Part shown: positions 38,170-45,628 of the stretch, one piece after another
Numbering within the stretch: position 1 is the first letter of the stretch
Layout of the letters: every line of letters begins with the position of its first letter
From: Lactonifactor longoviformis DSM 17459
GTDB taxonomy: Bacteria > Bacillota > Clostridia > Lachnospirales > Lachnospiraceae
Length of the DNA: 64,000 bases
Assembly (NCBI RefSeq): GCF_900129135.1
Contig: NZ_FQVI01000001.1
Span: 67,538-131,537, forward strand
Reading direction: 5' to 3'
Notes under the pieces: generated by a model
The model's input: the letters and a program-made list of their open reading frames with translations, nothing else
What the model was told of the DNA's origin: nothing
Databases searched by the model: none
Translations under genes and position numbers: made by a program

Positions 38170-38724
38170 ATGCCCCAGGAAAAAATAAAATCACTCTCTG
38201 TGAAAAGCTTAACACTCATAGGCCTTATGACAGCAGTTACCTGTATACTGGGTCCTCTGTCTATTCCCTTACCCTTCAGCCCAGTCCCTATATCCTTCAC
38301 AAATCTGGCTATTTATCTGTCTGTCTTTGTTCTGGGGATGAAAAAGGGTACGGTAAGCTATATCGTATATCTATTATTAGGAATGGTTGGGCTTCCGGTA
38401 TTCTCAGGATTTACCGGAGGACTTGGGAAACTGGCAGGACCCACCGGAGGATACCTGACAGGCTTTATTTTTCTGGCCATCATTGCAGGCTTTTGTGTGG
38501 ATAAAGGCTCTGGAAAACTGGCCTGGGCGGTGCCCGGTATGGCCGCCGGAACCATTGTCTGCTATCTGTTTGGTACACTTTGGCTTTGCATGCAGGCCAA
38601 TCTGACTTTTTCAGCAGGCCTTGCCGCGGGAGTAATCCCCTACCTGCCAGGTGACATTGCCAAAATCATCCTGGCCTCACTAGTTGGACCGGCTTTGCGA
38701 AAGGGCGTCCAGCGGCTGCAATAA
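38170..38724 (+). CDS. bioY: Biotin ECF transporter substrate-binding component
   Basis: 184 residues, six membrane segments. The BioY signature PLPFSPVPISFTNLAIYL, LLGMVGLPVF and GPTGGYLTGF are visible. Imports biotin with an ECF energising module, which is not in this window. ATG with AAGGAGA upstream. Regulation by BirA is clear from the operator. Confidence 0.97.
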   Translation: MPQEKIKSLSVKSLTLIGLMTAVTCILGPLSIPLPFSPVPISFTNLAIYLSVFVLGMKKGTVSYIVYLLLGMVGLPVFSGFTGGLGKLAGPTGGYLTGFIFLAIIAGFCVDKGSGKLAWAVPGMAAGTIVCYLFGTLWLCMQANLTFSAGLAAGVIPYLPGDIAKIILASLVGPALRKGVQRLQ

Positions 38725-38770
38725 ATACCTGCCCCCTGCATATACTGATAAAAAACGAAAAGAGTTATGT

Positions 38771-39247
38771 ATGGCTATTTCTTATATTCCAGTTTATGGA
38801 ATCATTCAGAATATGGAAAATGTATCCGGGCAGTGCTGCCAGCAGCTGGTTACCCTGCGAACAGAAGAGGGGGTTGTCCGTCTTATGCTGGCCCCCGATA
38901 CCTATGTAATAGGCAGCGTCCGCCTGCGTCCGGGTATGTCTGTAGCAGCTTTTTACGACGGCAATGCACCGGTTCCTCTGATTTATCCGCCCCAGTACCG
39001 GGCCTTGATTATCGGGCAGCGCAATCCGCTGGAGAATATTGCGGTCAATTTCTTTGACAGCACACTAACTGCCAGCGACGGTTCTCTGAAATTAAACCCA
39101 GGTCCATCCACAGATGTGATCACTTCAAACGGGCAGCGCTTTTCCTGTAGTCTGGCAAACCAGACTTTAATCGTGTACTACCGGGCCACTACCAGAAGCA
39201 TACCGCCTCAGACCACACCGAGAAAAATAATCGTTTTATGTAAGTAA
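38771..39247 (+). CDS. Hypothetical 158-residue cytoplasmic protein downstream of bioY
   Basis: I do not recognise it. Starts MAISYIPVYG, with a weak AAAGAG upstream. Predicted mostly beta (VRLMLAPDTYVIGSVRLRPG, FYDGNAPVPLIYPPQYRA), no signal or membrane segment. Lies 46 bases after bioY on the same strand and before a strong terminator, so it is probably in the biotin-controlled transcript. Role unknown. Confidence 0.7.
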   Translation: MAISYIPVYGIIQNMENVSGQCCQQLVTLRTEEGVVRLMLAPDTYVIGSVRLRPGMSVAAFYDGNAPVPLIYPPQYRALIIGQRNPLENIAVNFFDSTLTASDGSLKLNPGPSTDVITSNGQRFSCSLANQTLIVYYRATTRSIPPQTTPRKIIVLCK

Positions 39248-39297
39248 AAAAAGGCGCTGCAAAACCGGCCTTCCAGTCGGTTTTGCAGCGCCTTTTT
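39246..39297. terminator. Bidirectional terminator
   Basis: AAAAGGCGCTGCAAAACCGG, loop, CGGTTTTGCAGCGCCTTTTT: an 18-bp stem with T run on + and A run on the other side, serving the bioY transcript and the convergent DUF2325 gene. Confidence 0.93.
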
Positions 39298-39313
39298 ATC
39301 CCCTCCCTTGTTC

Positions 39314-39595
39314 TTAACCACAGTACCCTTCCAGGATCTGTTCTAAAGCACTTCCGCTGCTGCTGTGGCATCTTATAATTTCAGTGTCATTTCTTTTCGC
39401 CTCATCTACCGCACATTTCACCATTTTGTGAGAAACTGTATTTGTAAACAATACAAATAGATCCGGGGTTCCCACCTGTTTTTTCAGATCCCCTGCCATC
39501 TGGGTAAATACCTTTGCCTTACAATTATATTTTTTGCAAATATTTTTATATCTGGTTGCCATCCTGTCATGGCCTCCTATAATTACAACACTCAT
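39314..39595 (-). CDS. DUF2325 domain protein
   Basis: 93 residues. Begins SVVIIGGHDRMATRYKNICK and has the DUF2325 pattern LFVLFTNTVSHKMVKCAVDE. Cys residues at positions ~19 and ~25 and near the C-terminus. Family function unknown. Twelve bases after the flavodoxin stop, part of the DUF3793-flavodoxin cluster often seen with iron genes in Clostridia. Confidence 0.88.
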   Translation of the reverse strand: MSVVIIGGHDRMATRYKNICKKYNCKAKVFTQMAGDLKKQVGTPDLFVLFTNTVSHKMVKCAVDEAKRNDTEIIRCHSSSGSALEQILEGYCG

Positions 39596-39606
39596 ACACT
39601 CCCCCT

Positions 39607-40035
39607 TTATATCCTGGCCAAGGCCTCGCCCATAGCCTTTAAAGCAGCCTCTGCCTCATCATCGGGCTCGTTGTTTGCAATCACGCAGTCGCAGACAAAG
39701 ACTGCTCCGACTTTTTCACACTGACTTTTCCAGTTGTCCATCCACTCGCCAGTTCCCCAGTCATAGGAACCAAACAGTGCGATCTTTTTTCCCCTGAGCT
39801 TTTCCTCCACCGCCTCAAACATGGGCAGAAATTCTGTTTCCTCCAGTTCTTCATCTCCCATAGCCGGGCACCCGAAAGCAATAGCCTCGTACTGGTCTGC
39901 AAGCCCGGATCCGAAGGTTTCCGGTGTAAACACATCCGGCTCAGAGCCTGCCCGGACTGCCCCGGCTTTTACAAAATCAGCCATAGCCTCCGTATTACCT
40001 GTTCCGCTCCAATATACAATTGCAATTTTACTCAT
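39607..40035 (-). CDS. Flavodoxin
   Basis: 142 residues from ATG 40035 (MSKIAIVYWSG), with GGAGAGGTG upstream. FMN phosphate loop SGTGNTEAM, later GSYDWGTGEWMDNW. Can replace ferredoxin as electron carrier when Fe is low, e.g. for PFOR at 12-15.5 kb. In a cluster with DUF3793 and DUF2325, downstream of two palindromes that look like DtxR-type operators. Confidence 0.94.
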   Translation of the reverse strand: MSKIAIVYWSGTGNTEAMADFVKAGAVRAGSEPDVFTPETFGSGLADQYEAIAFGCPAMGDEELEETEFLPMFEAVEEKLRGKKIALFGSYDWGTGEWMDNWKSQCEKVGAVFVCDCVIANNEPDDEAEAALKAMGEALARI

Positions 40036-40117
40036 AATCACCTCTCCTTTTTTCTATGAAACAATTTATTTTCTAAGAATAACGTTTCTTTTTTTCAGCA
40101 GTAAAGGATCTTCTTAA

Positions 40118-40684
40118 CTATAAGGATACCGTTAACTGCCTGATTGATTTTCCCTGGAGAAAAAGCCGGCTGTAGATCCGCCTGCATTTTTCATATAAAG
40201 CAAACGTTCTTTTGGCTGACTCCTCTTCGCAATACACTTTCCAGCAGCCGCACATACGGCAATTTTTTCCTCCATATTCAATGAAGCCTTCTACGTCATG
40301 AATGGGGTATCCCAAAAAAAGACCTATTTCATGGGGAAAACAGGAAAAATTCTCACAGCGGAGGCTTAAGTGCTGCATACATTCTTCTGTGTTCATCCCA
40401 GCATAACCATATTTCTTAAGAATTTGCTCTGCCTTTTCTTCCTGTAAAACATTCTGCAGTCTGCTAACTCTGTAGACATAAATCAAGGCTTTTCTCTCTG
40501 ATTTTCTGAGAATCCTAAGCTGAATTCCCTTCTCCTCCAGTTCTTTATTCCACAGTCTGATGAATGTTTCCGGATCTTTGGACTCATCCACAGGATAAGC
40601 AAATAAGTTACCTGTTTTTAACCCTGCAAGTGTGGGGGAACAATGACGAATCAAAAACTGTGCAAATTCATCCATGGTACCCAA
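40118..40684 (-). CDS. DUF3793 family protein
   Basis: 188 residues. Contains FAQFLIRHCSPTLAGLKTGN and a C-terminal Cys cluster (HEIGLFLGYPIHDVEGFI, CRMCGCWKVYC), the DUF3793 hallmarks. TTG at 40684 (11 bases after GGAG) or ATG at 40675 could start it. Function unknown; the family commonly sits beside flavodoxin and feo genes, suggesting Fe response. First gene of the three-gene cluster. Confidence 0.85.
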   Translation of the reverse strand: MGTMDEFAQFLIRHCSPTLAGLKTGNLFAYPVDESKDPETFIRLWNKELEEKGIQLRILRKSERKALIYVYRVSRLQNVLQEEKAEQILKKYGYAGMNTEECMQHLSLRCENFSCFPHEIGLFLGYPIHDVEGFIEYGGKNCRMCGCWKVYCEEESAKRTFALYEKCRRIYSRLFLQGKSIRQLTVSL

Positions 40685-40708
40685 TCAATACTACACTCCT
40701 TTCTTTTG

Positions 40709-40724
40709 GTTAGTTAAAACTAAC
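40709..40724. promoter_or_regulatory. Palindrome 1, GTTAGTT-N2-AACTAAC
   Basis: GTTAGTTAAAACTAAC is a 7-2-7 inverted repeat shortly upstream of the DUF3793 ribosome-binding site. Same design as palindrome 2. Resembles DtxR/IdeR-type Fe operators in outline. Regulator not proven. Confidence 0.65.
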
Positions 40725-40786
40725 TTATAATTAAAAAAATATACGCTGCTATTGCCTCGTCACTGATGCTGCTATGTCAACCATTT

Positions 40787-40802
40787 GTTAGTTATGACTA
40801 AC
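40787..40802. promoter_or_regulatory. Palindrome 2, GTTAGTT-N2-GACTAAC
   Basis: GTTAGTTATGACTAAC repeats palindrome 1 with one arm mismatch, 78 bases away centre to centre. On the minus strand it is immediately followed by a TTGACA box. Two copies in one promoter region suggest cooperative repression of the DUF3793-flavodoxin operon. Confidence 0.65.
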
Positions 40803-40884
40803 TTTAGTCCTATCATAAGACATTAAGAACCATTTGTCAATCAAAACGTGATTCTTAAATTGAGATAATTTATCTTCAAAACTC

Positions 40885-40942
40885 TTGACAAAACACATAA
40901 AAAGTGTTTATATTAACATATGAACACTTATTCATATGTTAA
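40885..40942 (+). promoter_or_regulatory. Promoter and ArsR/SmtB-type operator of the P-type ATPase
   Basis: TTGACA (40885-40890), 18-base spacer, TATATT (40909-40914). 40913-40942 is a palindrome with 12-base perfect arms (TTAACATATGAA / TTCATATGTTAA) around 6 bases, matching the ATATGAACA..TATTCATAT style of CzrA/SmtB sites and covering the -10 and start region. Confidence 0.88.
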
Positions 40943-40990
40943 TAATATATAAGATTCTATTTTACGATATCTATAATGGAGGGTAATACT

Positions 40991-43723
40991 ATGAGTCATG
41001 AACATGAACGAAACGGATTTTCCAAAAACTACGGCTCAGAACATGAACACCAGGAGCATAATCACACGGAATGCAGCTGTGGACATGAGCATCATGCGCA
41101 TAATCAGGAGGTATGTGACTGCGATCATTCACACCAGGAGCATAATCATGAGGAATGCAGCTGCGATCATGCGCACCAGGAGCATAATCATGAGGAATGC
41201 GGCTGCGATCATGCGCACCAGGAGCATAATCATGAGGAATGCGGCTGCGATCATGCGCACCAGGAGCATAATCATGAGGAATGCGGCTGCGATCATTCAC
41301 ACCATGAACATTTTGCCCCGGAGCCATATGCGCTTTGTACCGTATGCGGACTGCCCATGGATGAATGTACCTGCTATCTGTCTCAAAGCGCGCCTGACAA
41401 ACAGATTTATATTTTAGAAAATCTAGGCTGTGCAAACTGTGCCTCTAAGATGGAGGCCAGAATCCGGGAGCTTCCTGAGGTTGAAGACGCCACAATTATC
41501 TATGCTACCAAACAGCTCAGGATAACTGCTCACCAGTCAGAAGACCTTCTCCCCAGGCTGCAGGAAATTTGTTCATCTATTGAGTCTGAAGTAACGGTTG
41601 TACCAAGAGCCAAAGGTACGAAAGAAGAAAGTACTGTTATCTTTTTGGTAGAAAATGTTGACTGCGCAAACTGTGCTGCCAAGATGGAACAGCGTATCCG
41701 TGCGCTGCCAGGAGTATCTTCCGCGACCCTGACCTTTGCGACAAAACAGCTAAAGGTCACAGGACAGACGCCACTCCGTCTTCTGTCCCAGATTCAGGAT
41801 ATCTGCAGTTCCATTGAATCCGGCGTTATCGTAACGTCCCGGGATTCTGCCAACCCCCGCCGGGAGATGACTGCAAAAAAAGCAAACGGGAATCTGAAAG
41901 ACGGGATTGAAATAGGCATTGGGGCTGTTCTTTTTGTGGCAGGACTACTTCTTCAGAATTCCTATGCCTCTGCCTCTGTGGCTGCTCTCTTATTATCCTA
42001 TGTGGCATTGGGCGGCAGAATCGTACTGACTGCACTGAAAAACCTGAGCAAAGGCCAGATTTTTGATGAAAATTTTCTAATGAGTCTTGCCACTCTGGCT
42101 GCTATTGCCATCGCTGATTATAAAGAAGCTGTGGGTGTTATGCTCTTTTACCGCATAGGGGAGTTATTTGAGCACATAGCGGTAGAGAGAAGCAGAAATC
42201 AAATTATGGACGCTGTGGATATGCGGCCGGAAGTAGTAAATCTTGAGATGGGAGACGGCAGCATCCAGGTGATTCCCGCCCGGGAAGCACAGCCGGGGGA
42301 TATTCTCCTGGTCCGTCCTGGAGACAGAATTCCTCTGGATGGCACTGTAGCGGAGGGTGAAAGCAGGATCGACACTTCACCGGTTACCGGTGAACCTGTG
42401 CCGGTAAAAGCCGGACCCGGATCTGAAGTCATATCCGGATGTGTGAATACCTCAGGCCAGTTGAAGATACGGGTGGAAAAACCGCTGGAGGAGTCCATGG
42501 TAACCCGTATTCTGGATTCTGTGGAAAATGCGGCCGCAAGCAAACCCAGGATTGACAGATTTATCACAAAATTCGCCAGGGTCTATACCCCGTTGGTAGT
42601 AGGCCTGGCCCTGGGAACGGCTGTGATTCCTTCCCTGTTTACCGGTAACTGGAACCACTGGATTTATACAGCAATTACCTTCCTGGTTATCAGCTGTCCC
42701 TGTGCTCTGGTACTCAGTGTTCCCCTCGCTTTTTTCTCTGGAATCGGGGCCGGTTCTAAAAGAGGAATCCTCTTCAAGGGAGGTGTCTCCCTGGAGGCTA
42801 TGAAAAATGTCAAAGCCATAGTTATGGATAAAACAGGTACCATTACTAAGGGGAACTTTGTGCTCCAAAAGGCTGTTCCTCTTGGTGACTTAACAGAAGA
42901 CGAACTGCTTGCCCTTTCTGCAAGCTGTGAACTTTCTTCCACTCACCCCATAGGCACAAGCATCACCAATGCGGCATCTGAAAGAAACCTTTCCGTGGTC
43001 CGCCCGGATGCGGTAAAAGAATTATCCGGCAAGGGGATTTGTGCCGCACTGCCTCAGGGGGAAGTCCTCTGCGGCAATCGAAAACTTATGGAAGAATACC
43101 ATGTAGATCTGTCCGGTTACGTTAAGGAAGACTACGGTACTGAAGTGCTAACTGCATTAAACGGCAAACTGGCAGGATATCTGATAATTGCAGATACCAT
43201 AAAAGAAGAGGCGAAGGATGCGATTCAGTCTCTGAAAAAATACCATATTACAACAGCAATGCTTACAGGAGATTCCACAGGAAGCGCGGAGGCTGTAGGA
43301 AAAGCTACCGGCATCGACGAGGTGCATGCCAGACTCCTGCCCCAGGATAAACTGACAAAACTACAGGAAATCCGTAAAAAGCACGGAGGCGTCATGTTTG
43401 TCGGAGATGGTATCAATGACGCTCCGGTTCTGGCAGGCGCTGATGTGGGCGCTGCCATGGGAAGTGGTGCCGACGCGGCTATCGAGGCTGCCGACGTTGT
43501 GTTTATGACCTCTTCCATGGAAGCAATTCCCCAGTCCATCGCCATTGCCAAGGCTACGGGAACCATAGCCATGCAGAATGTTGTATTTGCCCTTGCAGTT
43601 AAAATACTTGTCATGATTCTGGGGCTGGCAGGCTTCGCCAACATGTGGATGGCAGTATTTGCGGATACCGGTGTTGCTATGCTCTGTGTGTTGAATGCTA
43701 TTCGTATCCTGTATAAAAAATAA
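40991..43723 (+). CDS. Zn/Cd/Pb-type P-type ATPase with His-rich repeat tail and two HMA domains
   Basis: 910 residues from ATG 40991 (MSHEHERNGF), with GGAGGG 7 bases upstream. An N-terminal His/Cys/Glu-rich segment (~1-110) has 14-residue tandem repeats of the form DHAHQEHNHEECGC. Then two HMA domains (GCANCASKM and DCANCAAKM), P1B ATPase core with TGEP, CPC motif in SCPCALVLSVP, phosphorylation site DKTGT, HP motif (STHPIG) and GDGINDAP. The CPC motif and ArsR partner support export of Zn, Cd or Pb rather than Cu. The operator over its promoter and the ArsR gene downstream complete a metal-response unit. Confidence 0.95.
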   Translation: MSHEHERNGFSKNYGSEHEHQEHNHTECSCGHEHHAHNQEVCDCDHSHQEHNHEECSCDHAHQEHNHEECGCDHAHQEHNHEECGCDHAHQEHNHEECGCDHSHHEHFAPEPYALCTVCGLPMDECTCYLSQSAPDKQIYILENLGCANCASKMEARIRELPEVEDATIIYATKQLRITAHQSEDLLPRLQEICSSIESEVTVVPRAKGTKEESTVIFLVENVDCANCAAKMEQRIRALPGVSSATLTFATKQLKVTGQTPLRLLSQIQDICSSIESGVIVTSRDSANPRREMTAKKANGNLKDGIEIGIGAVLFVAGLLLQNSYASASVAALLLSYVALGGRIVLTALKNLSKGQIFDENFLMSLATLAAIAIADYKEAVGVMLFYRIGELFEHIAVERSRNQIMDAVDMRPEVVNLEMGDGSIQVIPAREAQPGDILLVRPGDRIPLDGTVAEGESRIDTSPVTGEPVPVKAGPGSEVISGCVNTSGQLKIRVEKPLEESMVTRILDSVENAAASKPRIDRFITKFARVYTPLVVGLALGTAVIPSLFTGNWNHWIYTAITFLVISCPCALVLSVPLAFFSGIGAGSKRGILFKGGVSLEAMKNVKAIVMDKTGTITKGNFVLQKAVPLGDLTEDELLALSASCELSSTHPIGTSITNAASERNLSVVRPDAVKELSGKGICAALPQGEVLCGNRKLMEEYHVDLSGYVKEDYGTEVLTALNGKLAGYLIIADTIKEEAKDAIQSLKKYHITTAMLTGDSTGSAEAVGKATGIDEVHARLLPQDKLTKLQEIRKKHGGVMFVGDGINDAPVLAGADVGAAMGSGADAAIEAADVVFMTSSMEAIPQSIAIAKATGTIAMQNVVFALAVKILVMILGLAGFANMWMAVFADTGVAMLCVLNAIRILYKK
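41123..41290 (+). repeat. Four 42-bp tandem repeats in the metal-binding tail
   Basis: Units at 41123, 41165, 41207 and 41249 are almost identical (start GATCATGCGCACCAGGAGCA), followed by a partial fifth and preceded by diverged copies. Each encodes 14 residues with four His, two Cys. In frame; likely to vary in number. Confidence 0.93.
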
Positions 43724-43739
43724 TATCACAATTGCAAAA

Positions 43740-43782
43740 AACAGGATTTTCCTTTACACTAAGTAGTAAGGAAAATCCTGTT
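43740..43782. terminator. Intercistronic hairpin between ATPase and ArsR genes
   Basis: AACAGGATTTTCCTT (43740-43754) and AAGGAAAATCCTGTT (43768-43782): perfect 15-bp arms, 13-base loop. On + strand the tail is TCTAATTATT, so a weak terminator or a stabiliser that lowers ArsR expression is possible. Confidence 0.55.
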
Positions 43783-43814
43783 CTAATTATTGAAACGTAT
43801 CAAAGGAGATACTT

Positions 43815-44186
43815 ATGAGAGTAAATGAAACTAACAAGCTTGACGACAACATTGAATTATGCGAAGGCCACCATATACATCCCCATATTTCTCCGGATGA
43901 GATTCCAGGTGACGAGATTCTTTACAGCCTGGCTGATCTGTATAAGGTCTTTGGGGACCCTACCCGAATCCGCATTCTGTACGCCCTGTCTACCCAGGAG
44001 ATGTGTGTCTGTGATATTGCCGATCTGCTTGGCATGACACAAAGTGCCATTTCCCACCAGCTTCGGGTACTGAAGCAGAGCCATCTGGTGAAGTTCCGTC
44101 GGGAGGGAAAGACTGTATTCTATTCCCTGGCCGACGCACACGTTTACACCATCCTGGCCCAGGGGCTGGAACACGTTAAAGAATGA
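43815..44186 (+). CDS. ArsR/SmtB family metal-sensing repressor
   Basis: 123 residues, ATG with AAAGGAGAT upstream. Winged helix with GDPTRIRILYAL and QSAISHQLRVLKQSHLV. The N-terminus has His/Cys (ELCEGHHIHPH) and helix alpha-3 has EMCVCD, the CadC/SmtB metal site. C-terminal DAHVYTILAQGLEH supplies the alpha-5 site residues. Predicted to release the 40913-40942 operator when Zn or Cd binds, derepressing the ATPase. Confidence 0.95.
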   Translation: MRVNETNKLDDNIELCEGHHIHPHISPDEIPGDEILYSLADLYKVFGDPTRIRILYALSTQEMCVCDIADLLGMTQSAISHQLRVLKQSHLVKFRREGKTVFYSLADAHVYTILAQGLEHVKE

Positions 44187-44233
44187 GTGAAACGCATTCC
44201 GGCCCATTGGGGTGGATTTATGTGAGAGTGGAT

Positions 44234-45409
44234 TTAATGATGGAATAAACGTACTCCAGTCATTGCCATTGCAATGCCATATTTATCGCAGGTCTCGATA
44301 ACATTGTCATCTCTTACTGACCCGCCTGCCTGGGCGATGTAAGCTACACCGCTTCTGTGGGCTCTTTCTATATTATCACCAAATGGGAAGAAAGCGTCTG
44401 AGCCAAGAGCGACCCCTTCCATCTTCTTCAGCCATTCTTTTTTCTCTTCTCTGGTAAGGGGTTCGGGTTTCTCTGTGAAAAGATTTTTCCAGACACCGTC
44501 TCCCAGAACATCCTCATAGTCATCGGATATATATACATCTATTGCGTTGTCTCTGTCAGCTCTTCTGATTCCTTCTTTAAAGGGAAGATTTAACACTTTC
44601 GGATTCTGCCGTAAGAACCAGATATCCGCCTTATTGCCTGCAAGTCTCGTACAGTGGATTCTGGACTGCTGTCCGGCACCGATTCCAATGGCCTGTCCGT
44701 CCTTTACATAGCATACAGAATTGGACTGGGTATATTTTAAAGTGATAAGTGCAATCAAAAGATCTCTTTTTGCTTCCTTCGGCATTTCTTTTACCTTTGT
44801 AGGAAGATTCTGAAGCATCTTTTCTGTTACCAGAATATTATTTCTCCCCTGTTCAAAGGTAATTCCGTATACATCTTTGGTCTCCTGAGGCGCAGGAACA
44901 TAATCCTGGTCCATCTGAATTACCACATAAGTTCCTTTTCTCTTGCTCTTTAGCAATTCCAGCGCCTTCGCAGAGTAAGAGGGGGCAATCACGCCGTCTG
45001 AAACCTCACGCATTAGGAAAGAAGCGGTCTGCTCATCGCACTCGTCAGAGAGAGCTACAAAATCCCCGTAAGAAGACATTCTGTCGGAACCTCTGGCACG
45101 AATATAGGCAGTGGCCATCTCCGTAAGCTCTATTCCCTCTACGAAATAGATTTTTTTCAGGGTATCATCCAGCGGCACGGCAATGGCTGCGCCTGCAGGA
45201 CTGACATGTTTAAAAGAAGCTGCTGCTACCATCCCTGTAGCCTCTTTTAATTCTTTCACCAGCTGCCAGCTGTTGAAAGCATCTAAAAGGTTAATAAACC
45301 CCGGCTTGCCGTTCAGGATTTTAATAGGCAGGTCACCGCCGTCTTTCATAAAAATCTTGGCTGGCTTCTGGTTGGGGTTACATCCATACTTTAATTCTAA
45401 TTCATTCAT
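44234..45409 (-). CDS. AICAR transformylase (stand-alone PurH C-terminal domain)
   Basis: 391 residues, ATG 45409. Formylates AICAR in purine synthesis using 10-formyl-THF. The AICARFT pattern is clear: LKYGCNPNQKPA, SFKHVSPAGAA, ARGSDRMSSYGDFVALS, KYTQSNSVCYVKDGQAIGIG, GSDAFFPFGDNIERAH. The N-terminal IMP cyclohydrolase domain of bifunctional PurH is missing and no IMPCH gene is near. Preceded by a ZTP riboswitch and terminator, so expression should rise when ZTP signals folate shortage. Confidence 0.95.
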   Translation of the reverse strand: MNELELKYGCNPNQKPAKIFMKDGGDLPIKILNGKPGFINLLDAFNSWQLVKELKEATGMVAAASFKHVSPAGAAIAVPLDDTLKKIYFVEGIELTEMATAYIRARGSDRMSSYGDFVALSDECDEQTASFLMREVSDGVIAPSYSAKALELLKSKRKGTYVVIQMDQDYVPAPQETKDVYGITFEQGRNNILVTEKMLQNLPTKVKEMPKEAKRDLLIALITLKYTQSNSVCYVKDGQAIGIGAGQQSRIHCTRLAGNKADIWFLRQNPKVLNLPFKEGIRRADRDNAIDVYISDDYEDVLGDGVWKNLFTEKPEPLTREEKKEWLKKMEGVALGSDAFFPFGDNIERAHRSGVAYIAQAGGSVRDDNVIETCDKYGIAMAMTGVRLFHH

Positions 45410-45452
45410 CTTATCTGCACTCCTTTTTCTCTAACTATGTTTCATAGATATA

Positions 45453-45550
45453 GAAAAGAGCCTACTATCCGGGCTCTTTGCCCAGACGGTCGGCTCATTA
45501 TCATTATACTTCATGTGGTTACTTCCACTTCCGTCAGTCGTATAACTAAC
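45453..45550 (-). promoter_or_regulatory. ZTP (pfl) riboswitch with terminator
   Basis: On the minus strand the leader has ATACGACTGACGGAAGTGG, AACCACATGAAG, and then GCCGACCGTCTGGGCA, where GACGG and CCGTC can pair; these are the pfl-motif landmarks. A terminator hairpin GAGCCCGGATAGTAGGCTC with TTTTC follows (45453-45479). It lies directly upstream of the AICAR transformylase gene, a classic ZTP target. Confidence 0.85.
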
Positions 45551-45553
45551 CTT

Positions 45554-45582
45554 AAAATAGCATTTTTTCCCTCATCCGTCAA
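45554..45582 (-). promoter_or_regulatory. Promoter of the ZTP riboswitch transcript
   Basis: TTGACG (45577-45582), 17-base spacer, TATTTT (45554-45559), ending just before the aptamer. Confidence 0.75.
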
Positions 45583-45628
45583 GAACTTTTTTATAGTTTA
45601 TTATTTAACAATCTTGAACTGCCTTCGC

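Noticed and set aside
41098-41310. CRISPR-like regular repeats
   Set aside because: They are contiguous 42-bp in-frame coding repeats without spacers.
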